Source of the DNA: Nocardioides terrae
Lineage (GTDB): Bacteria > Actinomycetota > Actinomycetes > Propionibacteriales > Nocardioidaceae
Length of the DNA: 64,000 bases
Direction of reading: 5' to 3'
NCBI RefSeq assembly: GCF_900112345.1
Contig: NZ_FOLB01000014.1
Coordinates: 28,109 to 92,108 of the forward strand
Each line of letters begins with the position of its first letter. Position 1 is the stretch's first letter. The position numbers and the translations under genes were made by a program. Of the stretch, positions 43,719 to 52,025 are shown piece after piece. A model generated the notes under the pieces. It saw nothing but the letters and a program-made list of their open reading frames with translations, was not told the DNA's origin and did not search any database.

Positions 43719-44708
43719 ATGCAGACGCGCACCCTCGGACGCACCGGCCGCTCCGTCTCCGTCATCGGCCTCGGCACCTGGCAGCTCGGCGCCGACTGGG
43801 GCGAGGTCGAGGAGGCCGACGCGCTCGCGGTGCTCGACGCGGCGTACGGCGCCGGTGTCACGATCTTCGACACCGCCGACGTGTACGGCGACGGCCGCTC
43901 GGAGTCGCTGATCGGTTCGTGGCTGAAGGCCAATGCCGGGTCCGGCGTCACGGTGGCCACCAAGATGGGCCGGCGCGTCGACCAGGTGCCGGAGAACTAC
44001 GTCCTGGAGAACTTCCGCGCCTGGAACGACCGCTCGCGCCGCAACCTCGGCGTCGACGCGCTCGACCTGGTCCAGCTGCACTGTCCGCCGACGGCGGTCT
44101 ACTCCAGCGACGAGGTCTTCGACGCGCTCGACACCCTCGTGGCCGAGGGCCGGATCCGCAACTACGGCGTCTCGGTCGAGACCGTCGACGAGGCGCTCGC
44201 GGCCATCGCGCGGCCGGGCGTCGCCTCGGTGCAGATCATCCTGAACGCGTTCCGGCTCAAGCCGCTCGACGAGGTGCTGCCCGCCGCCGGGCGAGCCGGG
44301 GTCGGCATCATCGCGCGTGTCCCGCTGGCCAGCGGCCTGCTCTCCGGCCGCTACACCACGGAGACCACCTTCGCCGCCGACGACCACCGCACCTACAACC
44401 GGCACGGCGAGGCCTTCGACGTCGGCGAGACGTTCTCCGGGGTGGACTACGAGACCGGCGTGCGCGCGGCCTCGGACTTCAGTGCCCTGGTCGCCGAGCA
44501 GGTGCCCGACGCGACCCCCGCCCAGGCCGCGCTCGCGTGGATCGCCTCGCTGCCGCAGGTCTCGACCGTCATCCCGGGCGCCCGGTCGACCGACCAGGCC
44601 GCGGCCAACGCCGCCGCCGGCTCGATCGAGCTCCCCGACGGCTTCGACGCGGCCGTCCGCGGCCTCTACGACACCTACTTCCGCGAGGCGATCCACTCGC
44701 GCTGGTGA
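43719..44708 (+). CDS. Aldo/keto reductase
   Basis: A 329-residue NADPH-dependent oxidoreductase. Catalytic-tetrad residues appear in FDTADVYG (Asp, Tyr), VATKMGRR (Lys) and VQLHCPP (His). The C-terminal cofactor segment reads [20 protein letters not shown] (43706-43711) lies seven bases before the ATG, a leaderless pattern. Substrate unknown. It converges with the DHA2 transporter gene. Confidence 0.93.
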   Translation: MQTRTLGRTGRSVSVIGLGTWQLGADWGEVEEADALAVLDAAYGAGVTIFDTADVYGDGRSESLIGSWLKANAGSGVTVATKMGRRVDQVPENYVLENFRAWNDRSRRNLGVDALDLVQLHCPPTAVYSSDEVFDALDTLVAEGRIRNYGVSVETVDEALAAIARPGVASVQIILNAFRLKPLDEVLPAAGRAGVGIIARVPLASGLLSGRYTTETTFAADDHRTYNRHGEAFDVGETFSGVDYETGVRAASDFSALVAEQVPDATPAQAALAWIASLPQVSTVIPGARSTDQAAANAAAGSIELPDGFDAAVRGLYDTYFREAIHSRW

Positions 44709-44742
44709 GGCCGGTCCGCGGCGATGAACCGACAGGTTCCGC

Positions 44743-46149
44743 TCAGCGCCGACGCGGGGTGAACAGCGCCGCCACGAAGCCGACCGCGACGACGCCCGCG
44801 CCGGTGAGCAGCGCCGGACCGACCGCGCCGTCGTAGCCGTTCGGGGCGATCTGGCCGCCGTTGCCGAGGAAGACGGCGGTCAGCAGCGCGATGCCGAGCG
44901 CGACGCCGAACTCCCGGATCGTCGAGTTCGCCGACGAGGCGGTGGCGAAGTCGTCGTCGGGCAGCCCGTCGAGGGTGGCGTTGGAGACCGACGGGAAGAC
45001 CAGCCCCATGCCGATGCCGGCCATGGCGAGCGCCGGGACGAAGGCGGAGTACGACGACCCCGACTCGGTCAGCCCGGCGAACCAGACCAGCGACGCGGCC
45101 TGCAGCGCGAGCCCGACGAGCAGCAGCGGCCGGACGCCGACCCGCGACGCCAGGAGGCCGGCCACGGGGGCGACGACCATCGGAGCCGCCGTCCACGGGA
45201 GCGTGCGGACGCCCGCACCGAGCGGCGAGAAGCCCTGGACGACCTGGAGGTACTGCGAGAGCAGGAAGACCGCGCCGAACATCCCGGCCGTGAAGCCCAG
45301 GGCGACCAGGTTGGCGACCGTGAAGCTGCGCGACGCGAAGAGTCGCAGGGGGAGCACCGCGTCGGTGCGGCGCCGCGCGTGGACGACGTACGCCGGCAGC
45401 AGGGCCGCGGCGGCGACGAGCGGGGTGAGGACCCCGGCCGACGACCAGCCGTCGTCGTTGCCGTGCACGATGCCCCAGATGCCGAGGAAGACGGCGCCGC
45501 CGAGCATCGCCGCGCCGAGCAGGTCGAGACGCTGCCAGGTCCCGCGGGACTCCGACACCGCCGCCAGGACGAGCGGCAGCGCGACGATCGCGACCGGGAC
45601 GTTGAGCCAGAAGATCGCCTGCCAGCTGACCCCCTCGACCACTGCACCGCCGACGACCGGACCGAGCGCGACACCGAGCCCGGAGACGCCGCCCCAGATG
45701 CCGATGGCCGCCGGCCGCAGCCGTTCGGGCACGTTGGCCGCGAGCAGGGTCAGCGAGAGCGGCATGACCGCCGCCGCGCCGAGGCCCTGGACCGCGCGGG
45801 CGACGATCAGCGCGCTGGAGGAGTCCGCCAGCGCCGACCCGATCGAGGCCAGCGTGAAGACGACGATGCCCGCGACCATCACGCGGCGCCGGCCGAGCCG
45901 GTCACCGAGGGTCGCGGCCGGCAGCATGAAGGTGGCGAACGCCAGGGTGTAGGCGTTCAGGAACCACGACAGGTCACTGACGCTCGCGTTCAGGTCGGCC
46001 TGGATGACGGGCAGCGCGCTGGTCATCACCAGGTTGTCGAGGGTGGCCATGAACATCGGCAGGCTGACTGCCGCGATCGTGAGCCACAGCGGGACCCGCC
46101 GAACCGCCCGGGCCGGGGTGTCGGCCCGCTGGCCGGCGAGTGCGGACAT
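44743..46149 (-). CDS. MFS transporter, DHA2/EmrB type
   Basis: A 468-residue permease with about fourteen predicted helices. The first cytoplasmic loop has the MFS signature LGDRLGRRRVMVAG; the preceding DLSWFLNAYTL resembles DHA2 drug-proton antiporters. ATG 46149 is preferred because TTGGAGGAGC precedes it; an upstream ATG at 46236 would run into the divergent TetR gene. The divergent regulator probably controls it. Confidence 0.92.
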   Translation of the reverse strand: MSALAGQRADTPARAVRRVPLWLTIAAVSLPMFMATLDNLVMTSALPVIQADLNASVSDLSWFLNAYTLAFATFMLPAATLGDRLGRRRVMVAGIVVFTLASIGSALADSSSALIVARAVQGLGAAAVMPLSLTLLAANVPERLRPAAIGIWGGVSGLGVALGPVVGGAVVEGVSWQAIFWLNVPVAIVALPLVLAAVSESRGTWQRLDLLGAAMLGGAVFLGIWGIVHGNDDGWSSAGVLTPLVAAAALLPAYVVHARRRTDAVLPLRLFASRSFTVANLVALGFTAGMFGAVFLLSQYLQVVQGFSPLGAGVRTLPWTAAPMVVAPVAGLLASRVGVRPLLLVGLALQAASLVWFAGLTESGSSYSAFVPALAMAGIGMGLVFPSVSNATLDGLPDDDFATASSANSTIREFGVALGIALLTAVFLGNGGQIAPNGYDGAVGPALLTGAGVVAVGFVAALFTPRRR

Positions 46150-46175
46150 TGCTCCTCCAAGAAGTTGGCATTGAA

Positions 46176-46210
46176 TGATTACAAGCGATGCCGACGACAA
46201 TAAGTAATCA
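46176..46210. promoter_or_regulatory. Inverted repeat between DHA2 transporter and TetR/psuKG genes
   Basis: TGATTAC (46176-46182) and GTAATCA (46204-46210) form an inverted repeat 21 bases apart in an AT-rich divergent region. TAACAT (46216-46221) follows and is the likely leaderless -10 for the TetR gene. It is a candidate TetR operator controlling both directions. Confidence 0.5.
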
Positions 46211-46228
46211 ACTGATAACATGTCAACC

Positions 46229-46804
46229 GTGAACACCCGGATGCCTGCCGAGGAGCGCCGCGAGCTCGTCCTCCAAGCCGCGACGCGAGCGTTCGCGGCG
46301 AGCGGCTACGCGGGCACGAGCACCGACGCGGTCGCCAAGGAGGCCGGCGTCAGCCAGCCGTACGTCGTCAGGATGTTCGGCACCAAGCTGGAGCTCTTCC
46401 TCGCCGTGTTCGGCCGCGCCTGCGCCCAGATCGAGGGCGCGTTCCGCGGCGTGCTCGCGGAGGGTCCGTTCGATCCCGCGAGCGAGGACGACAAGGAGCG
46501 GATGGCGCTGGCCTACAGCGCGCTGCTGGCCGACACCGACTTCCTGCACGTCCTGATGCACGGGTTCTCCGCCAGCGGCGTGCCCGAGATCGGCGTCCAG
46601 GCGCGCGAGGGCATGGCGCGCATCTACGCGACGCTCGTCGAGACCGGCTGGCCGGCCGAGCAGGTCCGCGACTTCATCGCGCACGGCATGCTTCTCAACG
46701 TGCTGGTGTCGATCGGAGCCGTCGGTGACCTGTCCGGCATGCCCGGCGCCCTCGGCGAGCTCGTCGAGGCCTGCATGCCCGACGAGCTGCGGATCGGCCG
46801 GTGA
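46229..46804 (+). CDS. TetR-family regulator, first gene of the psuKG series
   Basis: A 191-residue regulator with helix-turn-helix AATRAFAASGYAGTSTDAVAKEAGVSQPYVVRMFGTK and a helical C-terminal domain. The GTG at 46229 is chosen because TAACAT lies seven bases upstream; an in-frame ATG at 46220 falls within the promoter hexamer region. The stop overlaps the psuK start by four bases, so regulator and pseudouridine genes are coupled. It is divergent from a DHA2 exporter. Confidence 0.9.
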   Translation: MNTRMPAEERRELVLQAATRAFAASGYAGTSTDAVAKEAGVSQPYVVRMFGTKLELFLAVFGRACAQIEGAFRGVLAEGPFDPASEDDKERMALAYSALLADTDFLHVLMHGFSASGVPEIGVQAREGMARIYATLVETGWPAEQVRDFIAHGMLLNVLVSIGAVGDLSGMPGALGELVEACMPDELRIGR

Positions 46805-47694
46805 GCGTCGTCGTCCTCGGCGGCGCCAACGTCGACCTCAAGGCCCGCAGCGCCGCCGCGCTCGTCCCCGGCACCAGCAACCCCGGCAGCGCGACGTTGT
46901 CGGCGGGTGGCGTCGGGCGCAACATCGCCGAGAACCTCGCCCGCCTGGGTACGCCGACCGCGCTGGTCACTGCCATCGGGACCGACGCCCTCGGTGAGGA
47001 CCTGCTGGTGAGCACCGCCGCGGCGGGCGTCGACGTGTCGCTGGTCAGGCGCCGCGGAGCGACGGGCACCTACACCGCCGTCCTCGACCACTCCGGCGAG
47101 CTCTCGGTGGCGGTCGCCGACATGGCGGCGATCGAGTCCCTCACGCCGGAGGACGTCGCCGCCGTGGCGGACCGTCTCGCCGCGGCCGACCTCGTCGTCG
47201 TCGACGCCAACCTGCTCCCCGCGACCGTCACGGTGGCGCTGGACGTCGCGGCGGCGGCCGGCGTACCCGTCGTGGTGGAGCCGGTGTCGGTGCCCAAGGC
47301 CGTCCGGCTCGCGGCGGCGGTCCGCCGCCCGCTCTTCCTGCTCACCCCCAATCGCGAGGAGCTCGCCGCGCTGACCGGGCTCGACGACCCATCGGACGCC
47401 CTGGCCGCGCTGCACGGTCAGGGCGCCGAGCTGGTCTGGCTGCGCCGCGGGCCGGCCGGCTCGCTGCTCTCCTCGCGCGACGGCGTCGTCGAGCTGGCAC
47501 CGGTCACCGGCGGGGTGGTCGACGTGACGGGCGCTGGTGACGCCATGCTGGCGGCCTTCTGTCACTTCCTGCTCGCCGGGGCGACGCCGCAGGAGGCCGC
47601 TCGCCTCGGCCATGCCGCGGCCGCCCTGACCGTGGCCGGCCCGGCCACCGTCCGACCCGACCTGTCCGAGGCCCTCGTGAGGAGCTCCGCATGA
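46801..47694 (+). CDS. psuK: Pseudouridine kinase (PfkB family)
   Basis: A 297-residue ribokinase-like kinase. The N-terminal signature GGVGRNIAENLARLG and the C-terminal DVTGAGDAMLAAF, with the catalytic aspartate, are PfkB motifs. It phosphorylates pseudouridine to pseudouridine 5'-phosphate for the glycosidase next door. GTG overlaps the TetR stop and its own stop overlaps psuG (ATGA). The specificity call rests on the adjacent psuG. Confidence 0.9.
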   Translation: MSVVVLGGANVDLKARSAAALVPGTSNPGSATLSAGGVGRNIAENLARLGTPTALVTAIGTDALGEDLLVSTAAAGVDVSLVRRRGATGTYTAVLDHSGELSVAVADMAAIESLTPEDVAAVADRLAAADLVVVDANLLPATVTVALDVAAAAGVPVVVEPVSVPKAVRLAAAVRRPLFLLTPNREELAALTGLDDPSDALAALHGQGAELVWLRRGPAGSLLSSRDGVVELAPVTGGVVDVTGAGDAMLAAFCHFLLAGATPQEAARLGHAAAALTVAGPATVRPDLSEALVRSSA

Positions 47695-48638
47695 GCCAGA
47701 TCCAACTGACCGACGAGGTCGCCGACGCCCTCGCGCAGGGGCGCCCCGTCGTCGCCCTGGAGAGCACGATCATCAGCCACGGCATGCCCTACCCGCGCAA
47801 CGTGGAGATGGCCCGCGAGGTCGAGGCGATCGTGCGGGAGGGCGGTGCGGTGCCGGCCACCATCGCCGTGCTCGGCGGTGTGCCCCGGGTCGGGCTGACC
47901 GAGGACGCCCTCGAGCTGCTCGCCTCCGACCCCGAGGTGATCAAGGTGTCGGTGCGCGACCTGCCCTACGTGGTCGCCCGCGGCCTGCACGGCGCCACCA
48001 CCGTCGCCGCGACGATGCGGCTGGCGTCGCTGGCCGGGATCCACGTCTTCGTCACGGGCGGGCTCGGCGGCGTCCACCGCAGGGCGCAGCAGTCCTTCGA
48101 CATCTCCGCCGACCTCACCGAGCTCGGACAGACGTCCGTCGCCGTCGTGTCCGCGGGCGTGAAGTCGATCCTCGACATCGGGCTGACCCTGGAGACGCTC
48201 GAGACGCTCGGGGTCCCCGTGCTGGTCACCGGCGCCGACGAGTTCCCGTCGTTCTACTCCCGCTCGTCCGGCTTCGCCGCGCCGATGCGGGTCGACGGCG
48301 CCGTGGAGACTGCGGCCGTGCTGCGCGCGAAGTGGTCGCTCGGCCTGCCCGGCGGCGTCGTCATCGCCCACCCGATCCCCGTCGCCGACGAGATCCCCGC
48401 CGCCGAGATCGGCGGCATCATCGACCGGGCGCTGGCCGACGCCGACCGGCTCGGGATGACGGGCAAGGACATCACGCCCTACCTGCTCGGCCGCATCGTC
48501 GAGATCACCGACGGCGCCTCGCTGACCGCCAACATCGCGCTGGTGAAGAACAACGCGACGTTCGGCGCCGCCCTCGCCGTCGCCTACGCCGACATGCCGG
48601 CCGACATGCCGGCCCACATGCCGATCGGCGGCGAGTAG
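47691..48638 (+). CDS. psuG: Pseudouridine-5'-phosphate glycosidase
   Basis: A 315-residue enzyme cleaving pseudouridine 5'-phosphate to uracil and ribose 5-phosphate. It has ALESTIISHGMPYP near the N-terminus, GGVPRVGLT, the catalytic-lysine region KVSVRDLPYV, and FVTGGLGGVHRR. The last residues form DMPADMPAHMPIGGE, from a short repeated GCCGGCC-ACATG unit. It follows psuK with a 4-base overlap and precedes the DUF429-RelA fusion by 14 bases. Confidence 0.95.
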   Translation: MSQIQLTDEVADALAQGRPVVALESTIISHGMPYPRNVEMAREVEAIVREGGAVPATIAVLGGVPRVGLTEDALELLASDPEVIKVSVRDLPYVVARGLHGATTVAATMRLASLAGIHVFVTGGLGGVHRRAQQSFDISADLTELGQTSVAVVSAGVKSILDIGLTLETLETLGVPVLVTGADEFPSFYSRSSGFAAPMRVDGAVETAAVLRAKWSLGLPGGVVIAHPIPVADEIPAAEIGGIIDRALADADRLGMTGKDITPYLLGRIVEITDGASLTANIALVKNNATFGAALAVAYADMPADMPAHMPIGGE

Positions 48639-48652
48639 GGCAGGCTGCGGGC

Positions 48653-50425
48653 ATGTCGTCGACGCCTCCCCTGCACCTGGTCGGCATCGACCTCGCCTGG
48701 GGCCAGCGCCAGCCCACCGGCCTGGCCGTGCTCGACGAGACCGGTCGCCTGCTCCACATCGGCGCCGTCCGCACCGACGACGAGATCGAGACCGCGCTGG
48801 CGGCGTACGTCGAGGGCGGCTGCGTCGTCGCCGTCGACGCACCGCTGATCGTCCGCAACGCGACCGGCAACCGGCCGGCCGAGGCCGCGCTCAACCGCGA
48901 CTTCGCCCGGTTCGACGCCGGCGCGCACCCCTCGAACACCGGCAAGCCCGAGTTCGCCGACGGCACCCGCGGCCAGCGGATCGCGGCGCGGCTGGGCCTC
49001 GACCTCAACCCGCGCTCGGGCCGGTCGAGGCGGGCCATCGAGGTCTATCCGCACCCGGCGACGGTCGCGCTGTTCCGGCTCGGGCGGACGCTGAAGTACA
49101 AGAACAAGCCCGGCCGCACGCTGGTCTCCCTGCGCGGCGACCTGCTCGCGCTGATGAACCTGCTCGAAGGGCTCGCCGACTCCGCGGTGCCGCTCCACGT
49201 CGAGGGCCCGGCGTGGGCGGAGCTGCGCCACCGGGTCGCCCAGGCCCAGCGCAAGAGCGAGCTGCGGGTCGTCGAGGACCAGGTCGACGCCGTCGTCTGC
49301 GCCTACGTCGCCATGCTCGCGGTCAGGGCGCCGGAGCGGGTCACCGTCTACGGCGACGACGAGCCGGGCGGCTGGCAGGACGGCTACATCGTCACGCCGA
49401 CGCTGCCGGCCGACCACCGTCCCACCCCGCGCGAGCGGCGCACGGCGGGACCGGCCCGACCCGCCGTCGACGAGTACGCCGCCCAGCACCCCACCCTCGT
49501 CCAGGCCGGCCACCAGGCGGCCGACCTCGTCCGGCAGGTGCTCGACGAAGCCGGCATCAACTACCTGACCGTCACCGGTCGGACCAAGAGCATCGCCAGC
49601 TTCGCCGAGAAGGCATCGCGGACCCGCGACGGCCGGCTGCTCTACACCGACCCCCTCCGGGAGATCACCGACCAGCTGGGCGTACGCGTGGTGACCTACG
49701 TGCTCAGCGACGTCGACGTGGTCGCTGAGCTGCTGGCCGACCAGGCGGTCGTGGTCGACGACCGGGACATGGGCCAGGAGACGGCCGACGAGGGCCGGTT
49801 CGGCTACGCGAGCCGGCACCTGCTGCTCGAGGTCCCCCCGGGGCCCGGGCACGAGCTCCTCGGCGGGCGGGTGGTGCAGGTGCAGATCCGCACCGTGCTG
49901 CAGCACGCCTGGGCGGAGTTCGAGCACGCGATCCGCTACAAGGGCACCATCCCCGCCGAGCACGCGAGCGACCTGGACCGCCGCTTCACGCTGGCCGCCG
50001 GCCTCATCGAGCTGGCCGACCGCGAGTTCACCACGATCCGGGACCGGCTGCGGTCGGCCCCGGCGGAGCCCGTCGTCGAGCCCGCCGCCGTGGACGACCC
50101 GCGGCTCGACCCGCGCGAGCTCGCCGCCTTCCTCGCCGGGCAGTACGCCGACGCCGGCTGGTCGCGCGCCGACCACTACGCCTGGATCTCGGGCCTGCTG
50201 CTGGAGCTCGGCGTGACGTCGTTCGCCGAGCTCGCCGACGTGCTCCGACCCACCGACGCCCGGCGCATCAACGAGCGGATGGGCTACCGCTACCCGCCCG
50301 GTGCGGTCCGCCGGCTCGACGACGCCCTGCTCGCGGTCTTCGGTGAGCGGTACGTCGACCTGCACGGCAACGCCCACCGGGCCGCCCTCCTCCGCCAGCG
50401 GCTGGAGCGGCTCCGGGCGGGCTGA
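48653..50425 (+). CDS. Fusion of DUF429 domain and RelA/SpoT-like alarmone synthetase domain
   Basis: A 590-residue, two-domain protein with no signal peptide. Residues 1-255 are a DUF429 domain (LVGIDLAWGQRQPTGLAVLD; AIEVYPHPATVALF), a predicted RNase H-like nuclease. Residues 272-435 resemble a RelA/SpoT synthetase: GRTKSIASFAEKAS from G309, ITDQLGVRVVTY from I338, GYASRH from G384 and VQVQIRT ending at T414. The canonical E-V-Q-I-R-T motif reads Q409-V-Q-I-R-T, so the usual glutamate is glutamine. A helical tail (about 465-590) follows. ATG 48653 is 14 bases after psuG and six after CAGGCT. A joined function of nuclease-like and alarmone domains is inference only. Confidence 0.8.
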   Translation: MSSTPPLHLVGIDLAWGQRQPTGLAVLDETGRLLHIGAVRTDDEIETALAAYVEGGCVVAVDAPLIVRNATGNRPAEAALNRDFARFDAGAHPSNTGKPEFADGTRGQRIAARLGLDLNPRSGRSRRAIEVYPHPATVALFRLGRTLKYKNKPGRTLVSLRGDLLALMNLLEGLADSAVPLHVEGPAWAELRHRVAQAQRKSELRVVEDQVDAVVCAYVAMLAVRAPERVTVYGDDEPGGWQDGYIVTPTLPADHRPTPRERRTAGPARPAVDEYAAQHPTLVQAGHQAADLVRQVLDEAGINYLTVTGRTKSIASFAEKASRTRDGRLLYTDPLREITDQLGVRVVTYVLSDVDVVAELLADQAVVVDDRDMGQETADEGRFGYASRHLLLEVPPGPGHELLGGRVVQVQIRTVLQHAWAEFEHAIRYKGTIPAEHASDLDRRFTLAAGLIELADREFTTIRDRLRSAPAEPVVEPAAVDDPRLDPRELAAFLAGQYADAGWSRADHYAWISGLLLELGVTSFAELADVLRPTDARRINERMGYRYPPGAVRRLDDALLAVFGERYVDLHGNAHRAALLRQRLERLRAG

Positions 50426-50443
50426 GTCCACCCGAGCCGTCCC

Positions 50444-51325
50444 TCACGCGCCTCGGGCCGGGTTGCCCGCGATCTCGACCTCCATCCGGCGCAGCATCTC
50501 CGGGTCGGCGACCAGGTCGACGCACGTGATCCGTCCGTCGGCGACGGTGAACAGGAAGGCCACCTTGACCTCGCGGTGGTGCACCCACGCGGCGGCGGTC
50601 CAGCCGTCGACGGTCACGGGCTGGGCGCCGCGGACACCGTTGAAGCGGGCCGCGACGGCGTCCGCACCGGCGTAGATCGGCTCGGTGCCCAGCGAGATGC
50701 CGGCCGGGTCGGCGGTCATGATCGCGTCGGGCGCGAGCAGCTCGAGCAGCCGGTTGAGGTCACCGCCCCGCGCCGCGTCGAGGAAGGCGTCGACGACCTG
50801 GCGGTGCGACCGGCGCTCGGCCTCGGCCCGCTCGTCGACACCGCCGCCCGCGACGGCGCGCCGGCCGCGTGAGGCCAGCTGCCGCACGGCCGCGGGCGAC
50901 CGTCCGAGGACGCCGGCGACATCGTCGAACGGGACCCCGAAGAGGTCGTGCAGCACGAAGGCCACCCGCTCCGCCGGCGACAGCGTCTCGAGGACGATGA
51001 CCAGCGCTGCTCCGACCTGGTCGGCCAGCACCGCCTCGGCCTCGGGGTCGACGGGTTCCCCCGCGCTCGCCGGCGTCCCCGGGGACACGGCCGCCGGGTC
51101 GTCGTACGGCTCGACGTGCTTGCGCGAGCGCAGCTGGTCGAGGCAGAGCCGGGAGACGACGGTCGTCAGCCAGGCCGCGACGTTGTCGACGTCGGACGTG
51201 CGAGCCAGCCGCAGCCAGGCCTCCTGGACGACGTCGTCGGCCTCGGCGGTCGAGCCGAGGATGCGCGCCGCGATGGCGCGCAGCCGCGGTCGCTCGGTCT
51301 CGAACTCCTCCGCGCGCTGGTCCAT
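50444..51325 (-). CDS. ECF sigma factor with SnoaL-like C-terminal domain (SigJ/ECF41-like)
   Basis: A 293-residue sigma factor. Region 2 (ARILGSTAEADDVVQEAWLRL; DQLRSRKHVEPYDD) and region 4 (LSPAERVAFVLHDLFGVPFDDVAGVLGRSPAAVRQL) are followed by a SnoaL-like domain (about 175-290) that regulates activity in ECF41 proteins. The ECF41 C-terminal DGGGK motif is not clearly present; the equivalent stretch reads TADPAG. GGGAGG precedes the ATG. It converges with the DUF429-RelA fusion gene. Confidence 0.88.
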   Translation of the reverse strand: MDQRAEEFETERPRLRAIAARILGSTAEADDVVQEAWLRLARTSDVDNVAAWLTTVVSRLCLDQLRSRKHVEPYDDPAAVSPGTPASAGEPVDPEAEAVLADQVGAALVIVLETLSPAERVAFVLHDLFGVPFDDVAGVLGRSPAAVRQLASRGRRAVAGGGVDERAEAERRSHRQVVDAFLDAARGGDLNRLLELLAPDAIMTADPAGISLGTEPIYAGADAVAARFNGVRGAQPVTVDGWTAAAWVHHREVKVAFLFTVADGRITCVDLVADPEMLRRMEVEIAGNPARGA

Positions 51326-51463
51326 GGCTCCATCCTCCCGGTCGGTGGCCCGGTCCGGGCCGTCGAGGGGTCGACGTACGGCGGCCGGGAGATGTGACGG
51401 GATCGGTGTGGACGTCTCGCGACGGACGCTGCGCGCCCTCCTCGACCAGGGTGGTCGTGCGGG

Positions 51464-51961
51464 TCAGTCCTCCGCGAGCGGCTGCGGCGTACCGCCCTTG
51501 CCCTTGATCGTGTCGCGGCAGAGGAAGCCGGAGATGTGGGCGACCAGCAGCAGCGGCAGGATCGGGCCGAAGAAGCCGGCGACGCTGCCGCAGGCCGACG
51601 AGGGGGAGTGGCCGGCGATCCACCAGCCGAGGATGAAGAGCACCGATCCGAGCGAGACCACGAAGACGGCGCCGCTGCTGATGATCAGCACGCCGCGGCG
51701 GTGCAGCCGGTGCCGTAGGGGGATGGAGAGCAGGGCCATCCCGAGGACCCCGCCGGTCACGAAGCTCAGCGGCCCCGACGGCCAGCTGCCGACGGACCGG
51801 TCGCAGCCCGCGCTCGGCCCTTCGAAGAGCCGCGTCAGGCCGACCCAGAGGAACTCGACGACGACCGCGGCGAGGATGATCGCGAACACCCACAACGCCG
51901 CCCGACGCTCGCGCGTCAGTCCGCGTCGCAGCCTTCTGTCGAGGTCGTGCTGGAGAGCCAT
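51464..51961 (-). CDS. Hypothetical membrane protein, four helices
   Basis: A 165-residue protein with about four predicted membrane helices (starting ALWVFAIILAAVVVEFLWVG) and short charged ends. No family is recognised. ATG 51961 follows the minus-strand hexamer TACGGT by six bases; an upstream GTG-type start would lack this support. The 138 bases between it and the ECF gene contain no other gene. Confidence 0.65.
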   Translation of the reverse strand: MALQHDLDRRLRRGLTRERRAALWVFAIILAAVVVEFLWVGLTRLFEGPSAGCDRSVGSWPSGPLSFVTGGVLGMALLSIPLRHRLHRRGVLIISSGAVFVVSLGSVLFILGWWIAGHSPSSACGSVAGFFGPILPLLLVAHISGFLCRDTIKGKGGTPQPLAED

Positions 51962-52025
51962 GTGGTCACCGTAGCCGCAGGATGTGCGCCAGGTCACACA
52001 CCCTGACCCGGATCAGCGTCGCTGA

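Noticed and set aside
44725..44738. Small GAACC-gaca-GGTTC hairpin between aldo/keto reductase and DHA2 genes
   Set aside because: The 5-bp stem is too weak to call a terminator with confidence.
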